Source of the DNA: Pseudomonadota bacterium
GTDB lineage: Bacteria; Myxococcota_A; UBA9042; GCA-2863065
Length of the DNA: 64,000 nucleotides
Direction: 5' to 3'
Assembly (NCBI GenBank): GCA_005776725.1
Contig: SXOO01000120.1
Span: 17,608-81,607 of the forward strand
Shown: positions 32,911 through 39,686 of the stretch, one piece after another
Layout: each line of letters begins with the position of its first letter
How positions within the stretch are numbered: the first letter of the stretch is position 1
The notes under the pieces: model-generated
Told to the model about the DNA's origin: nothing
Seen by the model: the letters and a program-made list of their open reading frames with translations, nothing else
Database searches by the model: none
Position numbers and translations under genes: made by a program

Positions 32911-34092
32911 TCACGTGGGACCCGCGGGGTCCCCGGGGGCAGACTCGAGCGCCTGCATCGTCCAACGGTACGCCTCGTCGAAGCGCCCTTCGACCACTCC
33001 GGCCCGGGTGGCCACCTGGCCTCCGAGCTCGCGCGCCAGCTCCAGCAACACCTCGCGCTCGTCCGCAGGAGCCGAAACGGGCCGCGTCACCAGCCCCTCA
33101 CCGTGCAGCAGCTCGCGCACCAGCTCGGCCCGCACCGCCTGACGTCGCAAGGACCGCTCGGTGTCGCCTCGGCGCAGGTGCACGAACGCCGCGTGCGCGA
33201 GGAGCCCGGACGAGAGGCCGAGCGGCAGCCAACCGAAGAGGAGGCGCCATAACGGGTGCGAGATCAGGGAGAGGAGCAGCGCCGCTACCGCCAGGTTGCA
33301 GAAGCCCAGCACCAACGCCACGCGATCCCGCCGCAGGACCTCGAGCCGCCGGGCGACGTCGTCGGTGGCGCCACGGGCCACGCGCCGTCGCGCGGACTCC
33401 GCCTCGGGGGGAGTTAGCTCTGGGAAGCCTGGGAAGGTGAACCAGATCCGACCGTCTTCGTGCTCCACGCCTCCGCCGTGCTGGAACGCGATGCGGCTGG
33501 CCTCCGCCTCCGCCCGCGCGCGGTCGTAGCCAAAGATGGCGATGAGGTCGACCGGTGTGAGCGTGCGGTCGCGCAGGCGGCTCGCGTGGAGCGCCGTCCG
33601 GTCCGCCTCCCACTGGTCCGGCAAGAGCCCCTCGGGCCCCAGGAAGAAGGCGACGAGCCGATCGCGGAGCGAGGGCACTCGCGGCTCGCTGTTCGCGTCC
33701 CCGCGGACGAAGCGCGCGGCCCACCGCAGCACCGACGCCTGGCCGGACAGCCCGGCCGCGACGAGGACCAGCGCGCCGGCATAGAGCGCCGAGTAGAGGC
33801 CGAAGGCCACGTACATGGCGCCGCGGAGGCCACCGAGCAGCCTGCCGTGTTGCCGCGTGGTGGCTGCTGCGACGCCGCCCTCGGCTTCGAGCGCGATGAA
33901 GAACTCTCCGTCCGCGTCGACGTCCACCTTCCCGGGGTGGGTCTCGAACAGCTCACCGAGCGCTGGGAGCAGGACGTCGAAAGGCAGCCCCGTGGCGGTG
34001 ACGAGCGCGGCGAGCCTCGCGTTGCCTCCCGCCGCGAGGAGCGCATCGCGCACCAGCGGGACGGCCAGAGCCACCTGTCGCGCGTCGTCCAT
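32911..34092 (-). CDS. Integral membrane protein of unknown function
   Basis: 393 residues. The start at 34092 has an ideal GGAGGTGAGG binding site; the longer frame to 34296 would run through the divergent glpD promoter. Predicted membrane helices are near residues 80-110 (YVAFGLYSALYAGALVLVAAGLSG) and a pair near 260-310 (VALVLGFCNLAVAALLLSLI and LLFGWLPLGLSSGLLAHAA). A soluble middle domain contains FFLGPEGLLPDQWEADRTALHASR followed by a winged-helix-like part. It recalls cyanobacterial and plastid membrane proteins with an FFxGP motif, sometimes linked to Fe-S metabolism, but that is tentative. A short CCCCGG/CCGGGG hairpin lies just before the binding site. Confidence 0.75.
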   Translation of the reverse strand: MDDARQVALAVPLVRDALLAAGGNARLAALVTATGLPFDVLLPALGELFETHPGKVDVDADGEFFIALEAEGGVAAATTRQHGRLLGGLRGAMYVAFGLYSALYAGALVLVAAGLSGQASVLRWAARFVRGDANSEPRVPSLRDRLVAFFLGPEGLLPDQWEADRTALHASRLRDRTLTPVDLIAIFGYDRARAEAEASRIAFQHGGGVEHEDGRIWFTFPGFPELTPPEAESARRRVARGATDDVARRLEVLRRDRVALVLGFCNLAVAALLLSLISHPLWRLLFGWLPLGLSSGLLAHAAFVHLRRGDTERSLRRQAVRAELVRELLHGEGLVTRPVSAPADEREVLLELARELGGQVATRAGVVEGRFDEAYRWTMQALESAPGDPAGPT

Positions 34093-34158
34093 CCTCACCT
34101 CCCCGGAGGCCGGGGTGTAACACGAAGCGGAAGAGCGCGGCACTCGGGAGGCAGCGAC

Positions 34159-34187
34159 TTTCACGGAAGGGGCACCGGAGCTATGCT
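34159..34187 (+). promoter_or_regulatory. glpD promoter, likely leaderless
   Basis: TTTCAC (34159-34164), 17-bp spacer, TATGCT (34182-34187), then eight bases to the ATG at 34196. There is no usable ribosome binding site between the -10 box and the start codon. Confidence 0.5.
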
Positions 34188-34195
34188 GCGCCCCC

Positions 34196-35818
34196 ATGTC
34201 CTTCGGCATCCACGACCGCGCAGCGCGCCTCTCCGCCCTCGCTACCACACCCTTCGACGTCCTCGTCGTGGGAGGCGGAATCACGGGGGTGGCCACCGCG
34301 CGTGACGCCGCGCTCCGCGGGCTGAAGGTGGCGTGCGTCGAGAAGGAAGACTTCGCTTACGGCACCAGCTCCCGCTCCTCCAAGCTGATCCACGGAGGCC
34401 TCAGGTACCTGGAGCAGGCCAACTTCAAGCTGGTCTTCGAGGGCACGCACGAGCGCGCCACGTTGCGCAAGCTGGCGCCGCACCTCGTAAAGCCCATCCA
34501 GTTCCTGGTCCCTGTGTACGAAGGCGGAAAACACGGCCGCCTCGCGCTCGGCATGGGCCTCTGGCTCTACGACACGCTCGCGGGGCGCCAGAAGCCCGGC
34601 AAACACAGCCGCCACGACCCGAACGAGCTGCTCGAGCTCGAGCCCCTCCTGCGCTCCGAGGGGCTCACCGGGGGCGCGCTGTACTACGACTGCATGACCG
34701 ACGATGCACGCCTCTGCGTAGAGAACGCGGTGGCGGCGCACCAAGCAGGCGCCGTTCTCCTCAACAAGGCGCGTTACGTGCGTCCCATCCGCGAGGGTGA
34801 ACGCATCACGGGCGCCGAGATCCTCGACGAGCTCACGGGGCGGACGGTCACCGTGGCGTGTCGTTCGCTCGTGCACTGCGCCGGGCCGTGGACGGACGAC
34901 GTTCTGGCAGCCGGCGGCGACACGCAGGGCATGATCCGCACGAGCAAGGGCACGCACATCCTGCTGTCGCGGGCGCGGCTCCCGATCCGGTACGCGGTGG
35001 TCATGAACGCGGTCCGGGACCGTCGGGTGATCTTCGCCATCCCACGCGGCCGAGTCACCCTCATCGGCACCACCGACACGGACTTCTCGGACGCCCCGGA
35101 CAGCGTGTGCGCCTCGAAGGACGACGTGGATTACCTGCTCGAGACCGTGGCGTTCTACTTCCCAAAGAACGCGCCTACCACCACCGACGTCCAGGCCACA
35201 TACTCCGGGCTGCGTCCGCTGATCCGCGACGACAGCGACAACCCATACAACACCTCGCGCGAGCACACCGTCGTGGCGCACGGCGACGGACGCGTCACGG
35301 TGGGGGGCGGCAAGTACACCACCTACCGCCGCATCGCCGACGACGTGGTCAAGACCACGCTCGGCGTGCTCGGTTTCCCGAAGCGCGGCCGGCCGAAGTG
35401 CCCCACCCTGAACGCGCCCCTGCCGGGCTCGACCGAGGCACCAGAGGTGCTCGAGGCGGCTCGACAGCACGTCTCCGGCCTGCCAGTCGACATCCAAGAC
35501 TACCTCGTCGAGGCGTATGGCGCCCGCGCCGTCGCGCTGCCGGTAGAGCATGCCGAGCGGCTGGTGCCCGGCTGCCCCTTCATCGTGGGAGAGGTTGACC
35601 ACGCAGTGATGGAGGAGGGGGCGCTCACGGTAGACGACGTGCTCGTGAGGCGTATCCCGGCGTTCTACGAGGCGCCGGACCAGGGCCTCGAGTGCCTCGA
35701 GGCTGTAGCGGATCGGATGACGGCGCTCATGGGATGGGATGCCGCCGCGCGGCGGGAGCAGCTGGACCGCTATCGCACCACTGTCGCCGTCTCGAGGCGC
35801 TGGAAGACAGAGCGGTGA
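34196..35818 (+). CDS. glpD: FAD-dependent glycerol-3-phosphate dehydrogenase
   Basis: Oxidises sn-glycerol 3-phosphate to dihydroxyacetone phosphate at the inner membrane and feeds electrons to the quinone pool, here presumably menaquinone. The FAD-binding GGGITG is at 26-31 within DVLVVGGGITGVATARDAALRG. Other family motifs are GTSSRSSKLIHGGLRYLE, TSKGTHI and VGGGKYTTYR. The C-terminal domain is complete. Length of 540 residues fits the GlpD/GlpA group. The stop shares one base with the next start (TGATG), so the phosphatase-like gene downstream is co-translated. Confidence 0.95.
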   Translation: MSFGIHDRAARLSALATTPFDVLVVGGGITGVATARDAALRGLKVACVEKEDFAYGTSSRSSKLIHGGLRYLEQANFKLVFEGTHERATLRKLAPHLVKPIQFLVPVYEGGKHGRLALGMGLWLYDTLAGRQKPGKHSRHDPNELLELEPLLRSEGLTGGALYYDCMTDDARLCVENAVAAHQAGAVLLNKARYVRPIREGERITGAEILDELTGRTVTVACRSLVHCAGPWTDDVLAAGGDTQGMIRTSKGTHILLSRARLPIRYAVVMNAVRDRRVIFAIPRGRVTLIGTTDTDFSDAPDSVCASKDDVDYLLETVAFYFPKNAPTTTDVQATYSGLRPLIRDDSDNPYNTSREHTVVAHGDGRVTVGGGKYTTYRRIADDVVKTTLGVLGFPKRGRPKCPTLNAPLPGSTEAPEVLEAARQHVSGLPVDIQDYLVEAYGARAVALPVEHAERLVPGCPFIVGEVDHAVMEEGALTVDDVLVRRIPAFYEAPDQGLECLEAVADRMTALMGWDAAARREQLDRYRTTVAVSRRWKTER

Positions 35819-36606
35819 TGCTGCGCGCCGAGCTCGAGGCTGCCCTGAAGGCGGCGCGCGGAGCCTCGGAGGCGATCCTCGACCATTACTCGCGCGGCGC
35901 CACGGTGCGCTACAAGACCCCGATCGAGCCCGTCACCGAGGCCGACACCGTGGCGGACGAGCTCATCCGAGAGGAGCTAACGAACGCCTTCCCGGACGAC
36001 GGCTGGCTCAGCGAAGAGAGCGTCGATGCGCCGGACCGGCTGACGAGGCAGCGTGTCTGGATCGTGGATCCCCTGGACGGCACACGGGAGTTCGTAGCGC
36101 GGCGCCCCGAGTTCACTGTCTCCATCGGGCTGGCGGTGGCCGGGAGGCCCGTCCTCGGCGTGGTTCAAAACCCTGTGACGCGCGAGTGCTTCTACGCCGT
36201 GGCGGGTGAAGGCGCCTTCCGTTCGGTTGCCGGTGGGACACCGGAGCGGCTCCAGGTGAGCCGCGTCCCGGAGCTCCGGGCCTGTCGCTTCGCCGTGAGC
36301 CGGAGCGAGACGCTGCGCGGCCTCCTCACGCCGTATGAGACCGTCCTCCAGCTGCGCGCACTGGGCGGCATGGCCATGAAGCTCGCGCTGGTGGCCACCG
36401 GCGCCGTCGATGGGACCTTCACGCTCCAGACGCGGTGCGAGTGGGACATCGCGGCGGGCATCGTGCTGGTGGAAGAGGCCGGTGGGGAGATCACGCGACC
36501 CGACGGCAGCGCCTACACGCTGAACCAACCCTCGCCGGTCGTCCGCGGCGTGGTGGCCACGAACGGGCAGATGCACGGCGGGTTGTTGGCGGCCCTGAAA
36601 CGCTGA
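35818..36606 (+). CDS. Inositol monophosphatase-family protein, CysQ-like
   Basis: 262 residues with the complete Mg/Li-dependent phosphatase set: the EADTVADELI segment, LSEES, WIVDPLDGTREF (metal-binding Asp cluster) and CEWDIAAG near the end. This family includes inositol-1-phosphatase, CysQ (3',5'-bisphosphate nucleotidase) and fructose-1,6-bisphosphatase members. The REF after PLDGT is typical of CysQ and archaeal-like members, so CysQ is the best guess. The ATG overlaps the glpD stop. With glpD, it could also act on a polyol phosphate; context does not settle it. Confidence 0.85.
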   Translation: MLRAELEAALKAARGASEAILDHYSRGATVRYKTPIEPVTEADTVADELIREELTNAFPDDGWLSEESVDAPDRLTRQRVWIVDPLDGTREFVARRPEFTVSIGLAVAGRPVLGVVQNPVTRECFYAVAGEGAFRSVAGGTPERLQVSRVPELRACRFAVSRSETLRGLLTPYETVLQLRALGGMAMKLALVATGAVDGTFTLQTRCEWDIAAGIVLVEEAGGEITRPDGSAYTLNQPSPVVRGVVATNGQMHGGLLAALKR

Positions 36607-36619
36607 GCGTCAGCTCCCG

Positions 36620-37948
36620 TCAGAGGGGCAGGCAGACCGTTCGAATAGGGCTCGTCTTCTTGAAGCGAGGCTCGGCCTCGCAGGTGGCGTTCGGCCCACA
36701 GTCGTCGTTGCTGCTGCATCGCGCGAGGCAGGTGCCCTTGCTGGTCGCCGCGGGATCCGCCACGCAGAAGGTGGAAGCGAACCCGCCGGCCTGATCGGGA
36801 CACGCGGACGTGCACCCCTGGGTGCAGAGGCCGGCCACCTCGGCGGTGGCGCCACGGCAGAGCCGACCGGACCCACAGTCCGCCTGGGAAAAGCAGGGAT
36901 CGCCGATCCAGCCCTCTGACCCGGGCAGGCACATCGGAGCGGTCTTCGTGGAGCCGAAGCGGCGCGCATTCGGGACCTCAACGAAGCCGTCGAAGCGCCG
37001 GCAACCCGCGTTCAACGGGCTCGGTGACAACACGCAGATCCCCTTGGAAGCATCTTCCGGGTCCGCGACGCATCGAGTGGTTGGGAAACCCGTGAGATCC
37101 GGGCAGCTGCCGGTGCAAGAGCGCGTGCAGAAGCCGCGCCCTGAGTACGGATTGCGCTTGCAGAACGCCCCCGCGAACCCGCAGTCCGAGTCGAGCGCGC
37201 ACTCGCTCTGGACCCACCGCTTGGAGACGTCGATCGCGGTCCCGTCGTCGAGTTGCTCGATGGCCTTCTGGATCCGTACGGGGACTCGTTTGCCACGAAG
37301 CCGGCCGTAGACCTCGAGGATGTCGGCCGCCTGCATGCGGACGCAGCCGTGGCTCACGAGGCCGCGGCGCAGCTCGCCACCGTTCGGCGCCGTGTACTGG
37401 TCAATCGGTCCGTGGAGCGCATACGCGGCGATCGGTGGCCCCTCGAGGCGAATGAACGGGAGACCGGCGAACACGGGGAGCCGTTTTCCGGTCTCGTCCG
37501 TCCACCAGATGCGGCAGGCCTCGTTCCACGCCCACATCGCGCGGTTCGGGTCGGCGCTGTCGTATGCAGCCGGCTGGTCCAGGCGCGCCCAGAAGACGCC
37601 CTCTGGCCGGGACTCCGAGGTCGGCGTGAGGCTGACCCCGCTCTCGACGGCCCCGGGGCCGATGGGGAACACGCGATCATAATCTCCCGCCCGATCGGTG
37701 AGGTGGAGGGTGAGCCCGTCGAGGCTGATGACCACCAGCGGATCGGCCAGCGGTGCCACCTCGGGCAGCGCCTTGCACGTCGTGGCAGCGCCCCAGGTGC
37801 CGTCGGCCTTGTGGCCCTCGACGGCTCCAACAGGTAGCTCAGCGCCGGCGAGCTCCGCTGGCGGAGGCGGGGCGCTGGCGCCTTCGTCTAAGACGTGGGG
37901 GAGGTCATTGGCGCAGGCGGCAAGGAGGAGCAGGGTCAGTCGACGCAT
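36620..37948 (-). CDS. Lipoprotein L,D-transpeptidase with Cys-rich tail
   Basis: 442 residues. Signal with lipobox LLLAAC at residues 8-12. The YkuD domain spans about 70-230, with H179, and H200-G-C202 in SHGCVRM as the catalytic motif. Such enzymes make 3-3 peptidoglycan cross-links or attach proteins to the wall. The rest (about 245-442) has Cys modules (CxLDSDCGFAGAFC, CTRSCTGSCPDLTG, CRGATAEVAGLC) of the kind seen in the surrounding lipoproteins, an unusual fusion. Anchoring at the outer membrane would place the active site near the wall. The start 37948 is chosen for the signal peptide. An upstream in-frame extension is the readthrough of a neighbouring repeat. Confidence 0.88.
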   Translation of the reverse strand: MRRLTLLLLAACANDLPHVLDEGASAPPPPAELAGAELPVGAVEGHKADGTWGAATTCKALPEVAPLADPLVVISLDGLTLHLTDRAGDYDRVFPIGPGAVESGVSLTPTSESRPEGVFWARLDQPAAYDSADPNRAMWAWNEACRIWWTDETGKRLPVFAGLPFIRLEGPPIAAYALHGPIDQYTAPNGGELRRGLVSHGCVRMQAADILEVYGRLRGKRVPVRIQKAIEQLDDGTAIDVSKRWVQSECALDSDCGFAGAFCKRNPYSGRGFCTRSCTGSCPDLTGFPTTRCVADPEDASKGICVLSPSPLNAGCRRFDGFVEVPNARRFGSTKTAPMCLPGSEGWIGDPCFSQADCGSGRLCRGATAEVAGLCTQGCTSACPDQAGGFASTFCVADPAATSKGTCLARCSSNDDCGPNATCEAEPRFKKTSPIRTVCLPL

Positions 37949-38015
37949 GTCGCGGCACTCAAGCACAGGTCGTGCCAGGGCCGCGAGGCCCCACCTGAAT
38001 CGGCGCGAGCGCCGC

Positions 38016-38051
38016 GCCGGACGGCCGGTGCAAGTGCCCCGGCCGTCCGGC
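38016..38051 (-). terminator. Perfect 13-bp stem hairpin after the 39365 lipoprotein gene
   Basis: GCCGGACGGCCGG (38016-38028) pairs with its exact complement at 38039-38051 across a 10-base loop. It starts 13 bases past the stop of the minus-strand gene ending at 38064. No T-run follows. The left arm plus TGC recurs at 31697-31712. Confidence 0.65.
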
Positions 38052-38063
38052 AAGATGGACGAC

Positions 38064-39365
38064 CTAGCGGTAGCCCCGGAAAAACCGGCCCGCCGCGAAG
38101 TGAACCGCGTGGCTGCCGCGCGGAAGCATCGACATGGCCGCAGGCGCTGCTGACATCTGCATGGCGGGCGGCATCGGCGGCGTACCATCGCTCCCGTCCG
38201 TGGCGTCCGTGGCGTCCGTGGCGTCCGTGGCGTCCGTGGCGTCCGTGGCGTCCGTGGCGTCCGTGGCGTCCGTGGCGTCCGTGGCGTCCGTGGCGTCCGT
38301 GGCGTCCGTGCCATCCGCCGGCTCCCACGGCTCGTTCGCCTTGCAGGCGTCGTAGATCGGCTTGCAGGTGCCCTTCAGCGCCGTGTCCTGGCACTGCGCC
38401 GTCGCAGCCTGGCCACACTCGGCGATCACGCACTGGCCGATGGCCATGTAGGTGTCGATCGCCTCGCTGGAGGCCTCCGTGAGGCAGGCCTGAGCGCAGG
38501 CCTGGTTGGCGCCGCACCCGAGGGCGCAGGCGTCGAGCTCGGAGCAGGTGCCGGTGCCACCGCCGAGGCCGAGGCAGGAGTCGAGCTTGTCCTTGCAGGC
38601 GCCGCCGGCCGACTGGGCCTTCTGTGCGCAGTCAGCGGCAGAGCCCTCCGGGCACGCCTCGTTGACGCAGAGGCCGATCGCGTCGAACTCCTTCGCAGCC
38701 TCGGGGCTGGCGTTGTCGAAGCACTCGACCACGCACTCCTGGTCGTTGGCGCCGCAGCCGTTCGTGCACTGCACAAGCCCGGAGCACTTGCCCTCGCCGC
38801 CGGAGAAGCAGCCGTAGAACTGGTCGCTGCACTTCGTCTGGATGCACTCCACGAGGGCCGTCTGGTCAGTGATGCCCGAACACTCCGTGACCTGGCACTG
38901 CACGAACGCGTTGAACGCGTCGCCCGCGCCAGGCTCGCCCTTGGACACGCAGTCCTGCACACAAATTTGGAACCCTTGCCGGTCGTTCTGCGGGCAGTCG
39001 TTGGCGCAGCCGAGGATGTCGGGGCACGAGAGGGCCTCGTCGCCGCCGTCCGTGGCGTCGGAGCCATCCGGCGGCTGGATCACGTCCGTCGCGTCCTGAC
39101 CGTCGGTGCCGCCCGAGGCGTCCGTCCCGTCAGTGGCGTCGGCGGCGTCGGCGGCGTCGGCGGCGTCGGTTGCGTCGGCAGCGTCGGTGGCGTCACCAGC
39201 GTCGGCCGTGCCGTCAGCCGCGTCGGCGGCGTCAGTGCTATCTGCCGCCTCGGTGCCGTCGGCCGCGTCCGTGGCGTCGCCGCCTTCGCTTCCGCTGCTC
39301 TTGGACTCGCAGGCGCTGAAAGCACCCACGGAGAGAGAGAGAACAACCCACGTCTGCAGTTTCAT
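38064..39365 (-). CDS. Lipoprotein with three Cys-rich modules between DAT linkers
   Basis: 433 residues from ATG 39365, with GGAG eight bases upstream. Lipobox GAFSAC near residue 19. Residues about 28-100 are an acidic DAT/DAA linker. Residues about 108-350 hold three related modules beginning CPDILGCANDC, CSGLVQCTNGC and CSELDACALGC, each with a central C-x-x-x-C pair and ending in FVQCQVTEC, IGLCVNEAC or IGQCVIAEC. A second DAT array of about 38 residues follows, then a short hydrophobic/Met-rich tail. It is probably an outer-membrane surface protein with disulfide-stabilised helical modules. Function is unknown. Confidence 0.8.
   Translation of the reverse strand: MKLQTWVVLSLSVGAFSACESKSSGSEGGDATDAADGTEAADSTDAADAADGTADAGDATDAADATDAADAADAADATDGTDASGGTDGQDATDVIQPPDGSDATDGGDEALSCPDILGCANDCPQNDRQGFQICVQDCVSKGEPGAGDAFNAFVQCQVTECSGITDQTALVECIQTKCSDQFYGCFSGGEGKCSGLVQCTNGCGANDQECVVECFDNASPEAAKEFDAIGLCVNEACPEGSAADCAQKAQSAGGACKDKLDSCLGLGGGTGTCSELDACALGCGANQACAQACLTEASSEAIDTYMAIGQCVIAECGQAATAQCQDTALKGTCKPIYDACKANEPWEPADGTDATDATDATDATDATDATDATDATDATDATDATDATDGSDGTPPMPPAMQMSAAPAAMSMLPRGSHAVHFAAGRFFRGYR
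38196..38310 (-). repeat. Perfect 9-bp tandem array encoding (Ala-Thr-Asp)n
   Basis: Twelve to thirteen identical copies of gtccgtggc on the plus strand (GCC-ACG-GAC on the coding strand). Perfect identity implies recent slippage expansion or contraction. Confidence 0.92.
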
Positions 39366-39686
39366 CAGGAGAGCTCCGTTCGCCGGGGGAGAACGCCCAA
39401 GCGGAATTCGGGAAGAGTCGGACCGCGCACGCGCCGTTTCGTGCGGGGCTGCCGAGCGCGGGTGGGGACCGCCCGTCCGCGCCCACCACCCTTCGCGCGG
39501 GTGGCGACAGCGGGCGGGGACGCTACGGTCGCGGACCCTTGAAAGTCAAGCGTTTGGTCCGTTCCGGAGCACGTCGATACGATGGTTTCCTTGTTGCCGA
39601 AGGGACGGCTCGGGCACTAGATTGCGCCCGGACTCCACGCCCGGCGCTCGGGGAACGCGGGTCAATCGCTGCGCCCCGGAGGCCAC
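39366..39686. other. Divergent intergenic region with a candidate promoter
   Basis: About 320 bp with no gene. For the radical SAM gene a plausible promoter is TTGCCG (39594-39599), an 18-bp spacer and TAGATT (39618-39623), leaving a leader of about 55 nt that ends in the GGAGG ribosome binding site. Another TTGAAA lies at 39539-39544. The half next to the lipoprotein gene is very GC-rich and shows no clear promoter. Confidence 0.45.

Noticed and set aside
38196..38310. Possible CRISPR or VNTR locus
   Set aside because: Units are 9 bp with no spacers and are in frame within a lipoprotein gene, so this is a coding tandem repeat.
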